Source: an uncultured Pirellula sp.
GTDB lineage: Bacteria; Planctomycetota; Planctomycetia; Pirellulales; Pirellulaceae
Assembly (NCBI GenBank): GCA_903858115.1
Contig: CAIOHR010000380.1
Span: 62,001 to 126,000, forward strand
Reading direction: 5' to 3'
DNA length: 64,000 bases
Of this stretch, positions 43,947-52,933 are shown in pieces; the first letter of the stretch is position 1, and every line of letters starts with the position of its first letter. The notes under the pieces are model-generated. The model saw only the letters and a program-made list of their open reading frames with translations. It searched no databases and was not told the origin of the DNA. Both the position numbers and the translations under genes were made by a program.

Positions 43947-44034
43947 ATCCCCAGATGGCTTAAGGCTGCAATCGAATTGTCGACAAGTTCGGTTCACAGA
44001 GACAATAGAAATTTGCCATCGATCTCCGCGATAC

Positions 44035-44556
44035 TCATTCCACATTTGGAACTACCACGATCAGCTGTTCTGGAGTGATCTCTATCACTTCAGAACCATC
44101 GTTAAGCCGATCTCCTACCTGTATTAATCGTGTATCAACGAGCGCGGCTATTCCACGAGAAGACCGAAATATTGCCTCGATCTTTACGCCGGATACCTTC
44201 GTCGCTTGCTGCGTTAACGATGGAGAAGAGACAAGCTTTTGTTGAGATGCATCTGATGGGCCGTCCTGGGTGGTGCTTACGGCACTTTCTGGGAAGATCA
44301 TTCTTTTATCGAACGGGTCTATCGTCAGGATATCGGACGAATCAAAGATAGGCCATTCCGGCCTCTTTTCCTTCCTCATCGAGGCAGTCGAGTTCGGCAC
44401 GCGAACTCGAGTTTGGTCGTCGAGTCGCCCCCTTTGCGAATCATTCTTGTCAAGGGTTGCAACTTTTTCGGTTCGCGGAAAAACAGTATACAACACGATT
44501 GCCAAAACGGGGATCGCAGCAATCTTTGCATATTGCTTGTTACTACGGAGGTTCAT
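44035..44556 (-). CDS. PilP/GspC-like periplasmic protein of the pilus/secretion operon
   Basis: A 173-residue protein with ATG 44556 (GGAG about 10 nt upstream). One N-terminal transmembrane helix (about 8-24) precedes a disordered region and a small C-terminal domain (about 115-173) with the pattern V.GVKIEAIFR..RGIAALVD..LI.VGD.L...EV..I. That pattern is found in PilP and in the homology region of GspC, which connect the inner-membrane assembly to the secretin. It is the last gene of the minus-strand operon, 4 nt after the pilO-like stop. Similarity is structural and positional rather than strong, so the name is tentative. Confidence 0.65.
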   Translation of the reverse strand: MNLRSNKQYAKIAAIPVLAIVLYTVFPRTEKVATLDKNDSQRGRLDDQTRVRVPNSTASMRKEKRPEWPIFDSSDILTIDPFDKRMIFPESAVSTTQDGPSDASQQKLVSSPSLTQQATKVSGVKIEAIFRSSRGIAALVDTRLIQVGDRLNDGSEVIEITPEQLIVVVPNVE

Positions 44557-44560
44557 CTGG

Positions 44561-45139
44561 TTACTCTCCTCGCCCCCACGCATGATCGAATACAACCTTG
44601 AGCTCGAGGTCGAGACGACACGGGCCGCCTGACTGAGGCGACTCGACAATCTTGTAGTGACCTATCTGATAAGCAAACGGGACCTGGGGCAATGATTCGA
44701 AAAAGCGGAAAAGGTCTTTGAACCTACCTTCCAAATGCAATTCAAATGATCTTGTTTGGTAATCGAGATGTTTCTGTGTCGAGCCAGGGCGAAAGTCGGC
44801 CAAACTACATTGCGTGGATTGTGCAAGACCACGTATCGACAACAAAATATCGGAATCGACTACTCGAGTTGAGATCTTGCTTAGAAGTCCTCGGTAGTCT
44901 TCTTCCAAGACTTTGTATTGCTGCTTTAGTTGGTCAACTGCCAAGCGTACTTCAGTCTCAGAATCACACAGTTCTGTGTAGTGTTTTCGTTCTTCGTCAA
45001 TTGCGGCGACACTCCGCTGTAGATTGTTTTGGAGTACAATTCCAAAAAATGCGCAGATGACCAATAGAGTGGCCATCCCGCAATGTAGCAGTCGTTCGTT
45101 TCGTAAGAGTGTGCTGGAGTACCATGGTCCACTATTCAT
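44561..45139 (-). CDS. PilO/GspM-like inner-membrane assembly protein
   Basis: A 192-residue protein with ATG 45139, which overlaps the end of the pilN-like gene by 8 nt. One transmembrane helix (about 20-41) is followed by a coiled coil (about 45-90) and a ferredoxin-like C-terminal domain (about 90-190) ending in a LDLEL strand. This is the layout of PilO and GspM, which pair with PilN or GspL in the periplasm. The open frame runs to 45229, but the upstream 30 residues lie inside pilN and have no support. No catalytic motif is expected. Confidence 0.7.
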   Translation of the reverse strand: MNSGPWYSSTLLRNERLLHCGMATLLVICAFFGIVLQNNLQRSVAAIDEERKHYTELCDSETEVRLAVDQLKQQYKVLEEDYRGLLSKISTRVVDSDILLSIRGLAQSTQCSLADFRPGSTQKHLDYQTRSFELHLEGRFKDLFRFFESLPQVPFAYQIGHYKIVESPQSGGPCRLDLELKVVFDHAWGRGE

Positions 45140-45776
45140 TGCCGAAACACTCCAATTCAAAATCTTGGATGGAGCGGTCCAGTAACATTCGTTCCTGCAT
45201 GGAATGTAATTCCACCTTTGGAAAAACACCCGATCTTTGAATGGAATCTACAAATTTGCTGATCGATTCGCTTTCGACTGCAATCCCCTTTAATGTAAGA
45301 CAAACTTGATGATCAGGCACAGGGGTGCTAGTCATCAGATTCTGCCGAGCGGGACTCGCATTCGAAATCAGAGTTGGATTCGCAGACTGCATTTCTGTGC
45401 TTTTGGTTTCGATACTCACATGCAACTGCTGAATCTGAACCGTTTTATCCGTTGCGTTCACGCTGTTGGCGATCAGCCCCAAGAGTGAAGTACCTCGATC
45501 TCGGGCAGTTATAGCCTGCAAGCTTTCTATTTTATGTTTTAAGCCAAGTGTTGCATTCGTGATTTCGATTCGGTCGTCTTGCAATTTCCTCGCTGGATCT
45601 GCAGCTAACTGGATGGATTGATACTCTTGGAGATCTACCCACCACTGAACGATCAGAGGAACATTGGAGGCAATCAATACAAAAAACAGGAAGGCCAAGG
45701 CAAAGGCCCATTGCCGAAGTCGTTTTCGCAATAACTGCTGCCAGACAAAGGATGATGGTAGCAAATTGACATGCAT
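45132..45776 (-). CDS. PilN-like inner-membrane assembly protein
   Basis: A 214-residue protein. ATG 45776 overlaps the last base of the pilM-like stop (TAATG), and the protein begins MHVNLLP, the short cytoplasmic NLLP peptide by which PilN binds PilM. A transmembrane helix (about 24-45) leads to a coiled coil (about 50-90) and a periplasmic domain with VCLTLKGIAVESESISKFVDSI in pattern, typical of PilN. The next gene overlaps its end. The neighbours on both sides strengthen the call. Confidence 0.8.
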   Translation of the reverse strand: MHVNLLPSSFVWQQLLRKRLRQWAFALAFLFFVLIASNVPLIVQWWVDLQEYQSIQLAADPARKLQDDRIEITNATLGLKHKIESLQAITARDRGTSLLGLIANSVNATDKTVQIQQLHVSIETKSTEMQSANPTLISNASPARQNLMTSTPVPDHQVCLTLKGIAVESESISKFVDSIQRSGVFPKVELHSMQERMLLDRSIQDFELECFGNE

Positions 45777-46921
45777 TACTTTTGCTCCCAAGCAAGCGTC
45801 GACAGCCCCGCTGCGATTGCATAGACAGAGCTAGGTTGGTCAGCAAAAAGGCTATCCGAGAGGTCGATACGCCAAAGTCTAGCAGGTAGCCCTGTGCGTT
45901 CCTCAAGAGAGAGTTCCAAGTTGGCGATACGGCTGCCCGTTCCCATCAGCAGCAACTGATAGGTAGTAGCGGAGCGATAGGCTCTGTTCACAAACTGAAT
46001 CGTTTTGTCGATTTCTGAAGCCAAGACCTGGAAGAAAGAACTTAGTTGTTGATGTATTGGATTGGAGAACGCGAGCGTGTTTGGACCGTCGCAGACGGAC
46101 TGGCTTGATGGCCGGAAGAGCAATGTCTGTGCGTCCGATCTGCTGAGTTCAAATGCATCCGCGATTTGGTCGAGCAGCGCAACCACACCTAGTCCGCGAA
46201 GTTCTCGGGACAGGACTGGACGGCCTGCTTTGACTAATGTTAGTGTTGCATGATGGTACCCAAGATCGATCGCGAGGGTCGAGATATCTGGGTCAGTAAC
46301 TACCATAGCAGTTGAGCGAGCGATGGCGCACGGCAATGCGTCCATGGTTTGACACTCAAAACCAGCTCGCAACAAACTGCTGGCAATTTGAGATGCTTCT
46401 GATTTCTTGATGGATACGGCGCCATAGCTGAATGTACCGGTGCGGCGATCGCATTGAGGCAGTTCCCAACAATTGGTGACTAGCTCCTCCATGTCTAGGT
46501 CTGTCTCAATCGCTATTTCCGATCGCACCATTGCGTCTGCTTCGGATGGAATTGCGGATGGCAGTTCCAACTCACGGTACGCGATCATTCCATCGGTTAG
46601 CGTCGTGGCACATTGACTGCCAAGAAATAGAGAGCTCAGATTCTCCGTTTCTAAAGTCCGAGCAAGACCACTATTGAACATTTCCTCACGTGTTACCCAA
46701 CCAAAAGTCTCGTCAATTCTGCTGTTGGATTTATTGCTTTCAGGAAGCTTATTTAATGGATGTTCTAATGACCAAATCGCGGAAAGCTGCAAACGATTCT
46801 CTCGTTTGCGAACTTGAGCAAAATGGATGCTGTGACAGCCAATCTCGATACCGATCCATCCGTCGGAACGGCTGAAAAGTCGAGTGTATAGTCGATTGGT
46901 TATAGAAAGATTCCGTGTCAT
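45776..46921 (-). CDS. PilM/GspL-like actin-fold protein
   Basis: A 381-residue cytoplasmic protein with an actin-like ATPase fold. Phosphate-1-like GWIGIEIGCHSIHFAQV is at about 18-34, a phosphate-2-like strand STLAIDLGYHHATLTLVKAG near 210-229, and an adenosine-type GTGSRIANLE motif near 324. PilM binds PilN and the assembly ATPase on the inner face. ATG 46921 is taken; the TTG nine bases upstream is an alternative. The gene is 62 nt after the gspF-like gene and overlaps the pilN-like start. The PilM-N-O-P order matches type IV pili more than classical T2SS. Confidence 0.8.
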   Translation of the reverse strand: MTRNLSITNRLYTRLFSRSDGWIGIEIGCHSIHFAQVRKRENRLQLSAIWSLEHPLNKLPESNKSNSRIDETFGWVTREEMFNSGLARTLETENLSSLFLGSQCATTLTDGMIAYRELELPSAIPSEADAMVRSEIAIETDLDMEELVTNCWELPQCDRRTGTFSYGAVSIKKSEASQIASSLLRAGFECQTMDALPCAIARSTAMVVTDPDISTLAIDLGYHHATLTLVKAGRPVLSRELRGLGVVALLDQIADAFELSRSDAQTLLFRPSSQSVCDGPNTLAFSNPIHQQLSSFFQVLASEIDKTIQFVNRAYRSATTYQLLLMGTGSRIANLELSLEERTGLPARLWRIDLSDSLFADQPSSVYAIAAGLSTLAWEQK

Positions 46922-46983
46922 GGTACGCAACGGTAGGTCGCGATTTTGAACATGGACATTTCGTCGTCGGTCTACAGGCCGAC

Positions 46984-48225
46984 TTACCTAGAAGCAGTCG
47001 TCACATCCAACAAAGGCAGCACAATCGATAAGACGACGAGCGCAACGATCGCTCCAAGCCCGATGATAATGGCGGGTTCAAGCATTTTCACCAAGGTACG
47101 CAGTCGCCTTTCCCCTTCCTCTTCAAAGTACTCGCCTACCGATTGCAAGACCGAAGGGAGTTTTCCAGCGCGTTCCCCTGTCGCGATCATGTGCGCTGCG
47201 CCTGGGGGAAGAAACGCGGCATTGACAAGAATTTCGCTCATCCCTTGCCCTTGAAGAATCTGGTGCTCCACGGAATCGAACATATTTTGAAAGAGTCGAT
47301 TGTTCGTAGCGTTTCTGCAAAGCCGAATACTCTCCAACAATGGGACTCCGTTTTCCAACATTGTCCCCAACAAGCGAAATATGCGGCCCGTGATCAACGC
47401 CCTAGCAGAGTCCTTTACAATGACCATGTGAAGGATGGTATGATCCAGGAAGTTACGAGCCTGAGGGTGTTTTCTGAACGCGATGCACGATCCCACCAGC
47501 GCACCGAGAATCGCGACAAGAATAATCCAATTTTCTCTCAAACCTGTTCCTATCGAGAGCAGAATGTTCGTCAGTGGTGGAACTGCTCGATCCATATCAC
47601 GAAAAACTGTTGCGAACTGTGGTAGCACAAAGAAGAGCATCGAGCAGATCACTAACGATGTGACCGTGCATAGTACGATTGGGTACATCAGCATAGAAAC
47701 GATTGTACTGCGAAGACTTTGATCTTTTCGCATCATGCGCGTTGTTCGGTCGAGGACATCCACAACGCGTCCTGCCTGCTCCCCTGCCGCCAAAGCAGCT
47801 ACCAAGGACTCACTAAAGACTCGTGGGTGACGTGCCAGCGCCGCGGAAAACTTCACCCCCTGTGTAACATCTTCGTAAGTACTGAGAAGCACTTGTCGTA
47901 ACTTTGGCGATTGGCATTGATTCGCTACAGTTCGTAGGGCTTCGGCTAGATCATCGCCAGAATGGCACATGATCGATAATTGTGAAAGAGCAACAATAAG
48001 ATCCGAACCTTTGACTCGATTGAAATTCGCACCCAAGATGGCTGGGGAGCCGCTCACTCTTTGTAGGGATGGGCGGCCGGAAAATGTTGAGTCTGCGGAG
48101 ACCAACGAGAGTACGAACAATCCTTGGGTGCGTAGCTTCTGCCGAACTGCAAGAGCACTTTCCCCTTCGAATTGACCATGGGTCGAGTTTCCATGGCGGT
48201 CTTTTGCTGCGTATTGAAATTTCAT
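46984..48225 (-). CDS. gspF: GspF/PilC-type inner-membrane platform protein
   Basis: A 413-residue protein with the duplicated T2SSF domain. The N-terminus (FQYAAKDRHGN) is typical. Two cytoplasmic helical domains (about 75-195 and 275-395) each end in membrane helices: one pair near 180-235 and the last at about 388-408. Conserved elements are LS.MCHSGDDLAEAL, AAGEQAGRV, ML.NGVPLLESI, ATGERAGKLPS and the final LEPAIIIGLGAIVALVVLSI. The protein forms the platform rotated by the assembly ATPase. The start is 33 nt after the gspE-like stop. Confidence 0.92.
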   Translation of the reverse strand: MKFQYAAKDRHGNSTHGQFEGESALAVRQKLRTQGLFVLSLVSADSTFSGRPSLQRVSGSPAILGANFNRVKGSDLIVALSQLSIMCHSGDDLAEALRTVANQCQSPKLRQVLLSTYEDVTQGVKFSAALARHPRVFSESLVAALAAGEQAGRVVDVLDRTTRMMRKDQSLRSTIVSMLMYPIVLCTVTSLVICSMLFFVLPQFATVFRDMDRAVPPLTNILLSIGTGLRENWIILVAILGALVGSCIAFRKHPQARNFLDHTILHMVIVKDSARALITGRIFRLLGTMLENGVPLLESIRLCRNATNNRLFQNMFDSVEHQILQGQGMSEILVNAAFLPPGAAHMIATGERAGKLPSVLQSVGEYFEEEGERRLRTLVKMLEPAIIIGLGAIVALVVLSIVLPLLDVTTASR

Positions 48226-48258
48226 GGGATTCGATGACCACCTGAAGCGGTGGCATGT

Positions 48259-50028
48259 TTATTCAGAGTAGGCCACTTCAATGATCTCATCGAGACTTGT
48301 TTTGCCAGACTCGGCTAAGCGTATTCCTTCATCTAGCAAAGAGCCGCATCCCTGCTGACGATGGTAGGATCTTAGAGCGTCTACTGACGCATTGGAAGAA
48401 ATCAAATCACGCACAAAACGGTCGATTGCAAAAACTTCATAGATACCTGTCCTGCCTCGGAATCCTGTATCGTAACAGTCACGGCACCCCATACCGTGTG
48501 TAAATTGTCTCCGCCGATCTCCTTTGTATTGGATCGCGTCAAGCTGTTCTTGAGGTGGATAGTAGTGCGTTTTGCAGGCAGGGCATATGGTGCGAACGAG
48601 GCGCTGCGCGATCACACCCAACAGTGCTGCCGATAGTTTGAAGGGTTCGATTCCCATATCGAGCAACCGAGTGACTGCACTGAAGCTGTCGTTTGTATGC
48701 AATGTACTCAGCACTAGGTGCCCCGTGAGAGCCGCTTGAATCGAGATCGCGGCCGTTTCTGCGTCTCGGATCTCACCGACCATGATCACATCCGGATCTT
48801 GACGTAGGATGGATCGCAGGGCATCGGAGAACTTCATCGTTTTCGTGCTGCTCACCTGAACCTGATTGATCAAATCGAGCTGGTATTCGACAGGATCCTC
48901 GACGGTTACGATGTTCCGTTTGATCGACTTGATAAGTTCTACTGCGGAGTAAAGTGTTGTCGTCTTTCCGCTCCCGGTAGGGCCAGTGGTCAGTATCAAC
49001 CCGTATGGACGCTTTAGAAGCCCCTTGGTTTTGGCGAGGGCACCATCTGGCATTCCGAGCTTATCCAGATAGAAGGTCACGTTCTTTCGGTCCAGAACGC
49101 GCATCACCACTTTTTCCCCAAGGATGGTTGGGAGAGTTGAAATTCGCAAGTCGATTTCGCGACCATCAACCGTCAAGTGAACACGTCCATCCTGAGGCAT
49201 ACGGTGCTCTGATATATCTAGCTTTGCCAGCACCTTTATACGCGAGACCATGGCGGGATGGTACTCTCGCCGCGGGCGGAGAACTTCCCTCAAATGACCA
49301 TCGACCCGATAGCGAACCAAAGTAGACTGCTGACCTGCTTCGATATGAATATCGCTGGCCTTTTGTCGAATGGCATGCACAACAATGTAGTTTACCAAAT
49401 TGATGATCGGGCTACCATCTGTCAGCGAATCGAGATCCGCAAGAGAGATGTCCACTGCATCGGCATGTATCTCCAGCGAGTTATCCTCAAGATCTGCGGT
49501 GACGGCATCGACAGAAAAGTTTTCTTCGTAACAATGCGGAAGCATTCGATCGATTGCTGATCGCATCGCTAGCACCGGCCGAATCGGCATTCCTGTGATA
49601 CGCTCTAGTTCGTCGAGCTGTCGCAGATTGTTCGGTTCTGCCATGGCGACCGTGAGTCGGCCACGAACGCAGAACAGGGCAAGGACAGAAAACGCATCCG
49701 CTTTCGACCGAGGTATTTTCCTAACTATGTTAGGATCCACCAGACCGCTTCGGAGCCGCACGGATGGGACGGCAAGCTGTTGTCCCAGGAACAGCAGCAA
49801 TGTGTCTTCTTCAACAAAACCCATCTCCAGCAACGTTTCACCGAGCTGGGATTGTCGGCTGGAATGCTGCGTGAGCGCGGCCTCGAGGTCCCCTGTTGTC
49901 AACAATCCTGCTTGAACAAGATTCTCGCCAAGCGGAGTGGGACTGCGATGCAACCCGTCCAGCTTTTTGCGTACGAGAAATTCAACCGTTGCAGCGGAGG
50001 CTGGAGATGTCGAGAGGCTCATGCTCAT
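48259..50028 (-). CDS. gspE: GspE/PilB-type assembly ATPase
   Basis: A 589-residue hexameric ATPase that powers pseudopilus or pilus assembly. An MshEN-type N-terminal domain (about 30-150; LGE.L...G pattern, twice), implicated in c-di-GMP binding in some homologues, precedes the N2 domain and a RecA-like core with Walker A GPTGSGKT (349-356), an Asp box, Walker B and His box. A Cys-rich zinc module (CPACK and CRDC) is near the C-terminus. The ATG overlaps the stop of the STAS gene (ATGA). PilB and GspE cannot be told apart from sequence alone; no pilT retraction ATPase is in the window. Confidence 0.93.
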   Translation of the reverse strand: MSMSLSTSPASAATVEFLVRKKLDGLHRSPTPLGENLVQAGLLTTGDLEAALTQHSSRQSQLGETLLEMGFVEEDTLLLFLGQQLAVPSVRLRSGLVDPNIVRKIPRSKADAFSVLALFCVRGRLTVAMAEPNNLRQLDELERITGMPIRPVLAMRSAIDRMLPHCYEENFSVDAVTADLEDNSLEIHADAVDISLADLDSLTDGSPIINLVNYIVVHAIRQKASDIHIEAGQQSTLVRYRVDGHLREVLRPRREYHPAMVSRIKVLAKLDISEHRMPQDGRVHLTVDGREIDLRISTLPTILGEKVVMRVLDRKNVTFYLDKLGMPDGALAKTKGLLKRPYGLILTTGPTGSGKTTTLYSAVELIKSIKRNIVTVEDPVEYQLDLINQVQVSSTKTMKFSDALRSILRQDPDVIMVGEIRDAETAAISIQAALTGHLVLSTLHTNDSFSAVTRLLDMGIEPFKLSAALLGVIAQRLVRTICPACKTHYYPPQEQLDAIQYKGDRRRQFTHGMGCRDCYDTGFRGRTGIYEVFAIDRFVRDLISSNASVDALRSYHRQQGCGSLLDEGIRLAESGKTSLDEIIEVAYSE

Positions 50029-50360
50029 CGTGCAAAACTCCCCAACGCTTTGACGACATCGTCGTAAACGTTTATCTCTCGATCGATTCCATTGATTCGC
50101 AGAATATCGCAGCAGAGCGCATTGGGGTGCGCTAAGACAAAAGAGCCCCCCAAGGATTGGCAGCGGTCGCGAGCATCGAGCAATGCATCAAGACCGACGC
50201 TATCCATCAATGGAACTCGGGACAAGTCTACGACTACTCTCGGTTGACCATTCCCAATGCAACTATCGATGGACTTTAAGAATGCAGTACGATGCTCTTT
50301 GTTAAGTGGGGAATCTCCACTAACAATGTCTACCGCTCCAGATCGCTTGCAGTTGTACAT
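50025..50360 (-). CDS. STAS-domain (anti-sigma-antagonist-like) protein
   Basis: A 111-residue single-domain protein. It has the SpoIIAA-like core: VVVDLSRVPLMDSVGLDALLDARD in pattern (about 41-64), with Ser58 where the phosphorylated Ser of antagonists lies, and LGGSFVLAHP as the following strand. STAS proteins take part in partner-switching with serine kinases. No anti-sigma kinase of the RsbW type is in the window. Overlapping gspE by 4 nt and following the histidine kinase gene, it probably tunes the secretion/pilus system (inference). Confidence 0.85.
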   Translation of the reverse strand: MYNCKRSGAVDIVSGDSPLNKEHRTAFLKSIDSCIGNGQPRVVVDLSRVPLMDSVGLDALLDARDRCQSLGGSFVLAHPNALCCDILRINGIDREINVYDDVVKALGSFAR

Positions 50361-50374
50361 GATGGTTCGATCGA

Positions 50375-51814
50375 TTAACGGAGAGGTAGTTCGAGAGTAA
50401 AGCAGGATCCTTGATGGAGCTGGCTCCGAATGGAGATACGGCCCCCATGGAGTCGGGCTACTTCTTGTGAAAATGCCAGACCGAGTCCACTACCTACGAT
50501 CGACTGAACACGATCATCACCGCTGCGGAAGAATTTTTCTCCCAGCTTTGGAAGGTCTTCTGGTGAAACTCCGATTCCACTATCCTGGACTGCGAACAAA
50601 ACATGTGAGTTGTCTGCTTCTATCGCTACAGTGACCTTACCGCCATCGGGTGTATACTTAATAGCATTGCTTACCAAATTGGTAATGGCTGCAGCAAGTT
50701 TATCTTTATCAGCAACAACTTTGGGAAGTTTGGGAGCGATCGAAAAATTGAATGTTTGATTTTTTTCGATGGCCAATGGACGTTGACTTTCGAAGATTTC
50801 ATCAAGCATTCGTTCCAGTTCGACTTCGTGTTTCTGGATGGTGATCGCTCCGGCTTCCATCTGACTGATATTCAGGAGCTCATCAACGAATCGCGAGAGT
50901 CGTATCGCTTCATTATTGATCGTGTTGTAGAACGATTGCTGTTGTTCAACGGATATATCGGTCGCTAATGCTAGCGTCTCCGAGTATGCTCGAATGTTTG
51001 CGAGTGGCGTACGAAGCTCGTGTGTCGCAGTGAAGACGAACTGTTCTCTCGCTTTTTCGGCCAGTTTTTGTTGCGTTACATCTCGTATTGTCCATATCGA
51101 CTCGGGCGGTGTAGTGCTTTCGCTGGAAAGCATGATACGGCTCAATCGCCAGGTTCCCTGGGCAGGATCCTTGGACCTTTGGATTTCGACTATTTGCGTT
51201 GCATGACTCTCGCATAGATCTCGCAATCGCAACTGAGACTCATCCGCCGCGAGCTCGGAAAGCAATTCCATAATGCTGATGCCCAAAAGCTGGTTGGAAT
51301 CATCCCGTTTCAGCAGCGTTGCGAAAGAGCGATTGAGTTGGAGAACTCGACCATCGGGATCGCAAATTGCTATTCCGTCATTCAAATGTTGAAAAACGGA
51401 TTCCCAAAGTTTGGATTGTTGTGCATACACAGCTTCCGACAGTCGCCTTTCCACCCCATTCCATGCAGAATGCTCATGAACACGGGAGAGCAACTCGTTC
51501 CAACCCACCGCCAGCGGGTCCGAAGCAGGTAGGGGCTTTAGTTCAGAAACGGATCGATTCGAAGAGTTTGCGAATTTCGCGAGTTGCCGTTCAATACTTT
51601 TATTCCATCTCGACGTACGCCGCAATGCGAAGGAGCCGAACAAGAGTAGCCCTAGCGGGATACCAACCGATGCGGGAATAAAGCGGAGAAATAGACCATG
51701 CCACGACAAATAAATGGCTGCGGCAACAACACAGAACAGCCCCGACAATCCAAATAACAGATATTGCTCGCTAACACGCCGCGTGAGGCTACGATTGCGT
51801 TGGGCTAGAAGCAT
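50375..51814 (-). CDS. Membrane histidine kinase with PAS domain
   Basis: A 479-residue sensor. Two N-terminal transmembrane helices (about 20-65) are close together with almost no periplasmic loop. A linker and a PAS-like domain (about 130-235; GRVLQLNRSFATLL) follow, then HisKA with the phospho-acceptor in ATHELRTPLANIRAYSE and a HATPase with N box (ITNLVSNAIKY), G1 (DSGIGV) and G2 (GSGLGLAFSQEVARLHGG). The sequence looks active. A signal from the membrane or cytoplasm is likely, given the short loop. It lies between the receiver gene and the STAS gene; the partner is probably the receiver at 51896. Confidence 0.92.
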   Translation of the reverse strand: MLLAQRNRSLTRRVSEQYLLFGLSGLFCVVAAAIYLSWHGLFLRFIPASVGIPLGLLLFGSFALRRTSRWNKSIERQLAKFANSSNRSVSELKPLPASDPLAVGWNELLSRVHEHSAWNGVERRLSEAVYAQQSKLWESVFQHLNDGIAICDPDGRVLQLNRSFATLLKRDDSNQLLGISIMELLSELAADESQLRLRDLCESHATQIVEIQRSKDPAQGTWRLSRIMLSSESTTPPESIWTIRDVTQQKLAEKAREQFVFTATHELRTPLANIRAYSETLALATDISVEQQQSFYNTINNEAIRLSRFVDELLNISQMEAGAITIQKHEVELERMLDEIFESQRPLAIEKNQTFNFSIAPKLPKVVADKDKLAAAITNLVSNAIKYTPDGGKVTVAIEADNSHVLFAVQDSGIGVSPEDLPKLGEKFFRSGDDRVQSIVGSGLGLAFSQEVARLHGGRISIRSQLHQGSCFTLELPLR

Positions 51815-51840
51815 GGCTTAGTTCGTTACTGCTTGAGGTT

Positions 51841-51904
51841 ACTTGATTATGGAGGTCACTTGATTATGACGGACGTGGTTATTGGGCGGACGTGGCTATT
51901 GGGT
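51841..51904. repeat. Two pairs of adjacent 17-bp-period repeats
   Basis: ACTTGATTATG occurs at 51841-51851 and 51858-51868. Then GGACGTGG(T/C)TATTGGG occurs at 51871-51886 and 51888-51903. Both pairs have a 17-nt period. They lie in the 81-nt gap between the receiver and kinase genes and reach the last codons of the receiver gene. Confidence 0.7.
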
Positions 51905-52315
51905 GCATGTTACTTTTTGTGGAGCACTGTCACAATCAACAGACACGAGACTCTCCAATAGACTCGTTAGATCTCGCAAACTAAACGGCTTGAGAAGGAT
52001 AGCTTCGAGTGAAAACTTTGCTTGGAGCGCCTCTCGATCCAGCTCTAAACCTTTCGCGGAACACATGACGATTCGGAGCGAATCGAGGTAAAGCTCGTTC
52101 CGAACACGATTGCAAATTTGTTCACCATCGAGTCCGGGCATTTCGTAGTCAGTGATTAGGATACTGAATGGTTCCGACTCGAGAAGTCGTATGGCTTCAT
52201 TACCGTTTCTTGCTATTGTGACATCAAATCCAGTACGTTGAAGATTGAATCGGATGACTTCGCTTAAAACAGGATTGTCTTCGGCAACCAATACTTTTCT
52301 TGATACTAATGTCAT
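51896..52315 (-). CDS. Single-domain response regulator
   Basis: A 139-residue receiver with all key residues: acidic pair in VLVAEDN, phospho-acceptor Asp in LITDYEMPGLDG, Ser in MCSAKG and Lys in LLKPFS. No output domain follows, only a short tail ending in CTQ, so it acts through protein contact like CheY. It is 4 nt after the pseudopilin gene and 81 nt before the histidine kinase gene. A role in controlling the GspE/F motor or STAS protein is inferred from position only. Confidence 0.9.
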   Translation of the reverse strand: MTLVSRKVLVAEDNPVLSEVIRFNLQRTGFDVTIARNGNEAIRLLESEPFSILITDYEMPGLDGEQICNRVRNELYLDSLRIVMCSAKGLELDREALQAKFSLEAILLKPFSLRDLTSLLESLVSVDCDSAPQKVTCTQ

Positions 52316-52319
52316 AGGA

Positions 52320-52745
52320 CTACCAACTTAAACAGGCGGTGTGATTAATGACAAATTCGCCCGTTGTTTCGTTGTAGGCCCAACCTGCAGCTCCGGAGGG
52401 AGTCGTGATGGGATTACCAGAGTTCGCCGCGACAGTACTGTTTTGGTTAACCGCGGGTACCGAGGTAGTCTGGACTTTCGGAAATTGACCATTGATGAAT
52501 GGCTTTAGTGCAGTTGTAATACTAGCAGCAGGTGGATAGCTGCCGTTTTGAGATCGATACAGCTCGAGCGAATCACGAATCACGGCTAGAGATGTTTTGG
52601 TCGCACCGTCGCGAGCATCTCCGGCAGTATTGAACATTCGCGGAGCAGCGACTGCCGCTAGAATTCCGATAATCAGTACAACCACAACCAGTTCAATTAG
52701 ACTGAATGCTGAGCGTTTCGTTTTTTGGAGTGCTAAGGAGGTCAT
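52320..52745 (-). CDS. gspG: Major pseudopilin, GspG-like
   Basis: A 141-residue pilin-like protein. A short basic leader (KTKRS) ends at A|FSLIELVVVVLIIGILAAVAAP, a class III-type prepilin site with Glu at +5 and Ala in place of the usual Gly at -1. The remainder has the GspG pattern of alternating small strands: GD.RDGATKTSLAVIRDSLELYRSQNG.YPP and a C-terminal GWAYN..TGEFVIN. Processing would need a prepilin peptidase encoded elsewhere. It opens the minus-strand operon. Confidence 0.88.
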   Translation of the reverse strand: MTSLALQKTKRSAFSLIELVVVVLIIGILAAVAAPRMFNTAGDARDGATKTSLAVIRDSLELYRSQNGSYPPAASITTALKPFINGQFPKVQTTSVPAVNQNSTVAANSGNPITTPSGAAGWAYNETTGEFVINHTACLSW

Positions 52746-52933
52746 AGGGATTTGACGTAGAGGGAAGTGAAATTAGTGGATAGGGGAACATACGACCCAA
52801 AAATGGACAGAGCAAATTATTTAATCGACAATCTTTCTGGATTCGTCACACTTTGCGTGCTACATATCCTTGCGGACTTTTGTCAGACTCAAGTCTCCTC
52901 AGCTCATCTGATTTTCAAGAACTCTTTTCCACT
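52746..52933. promoter_or_regulatory. Shared divergent upstream region of the two pilus operons
   Basis: 188 nt between the starts of the gspG-like gene (minus) and the HD-GYP gene (plus). It must hold the promoters of both operons. No operator, sigma-54 or other motif is clear enough to place. The plus frame is open upstream of 52934, but its first 27 residues show no conserved feature. Confidence 0.45.
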
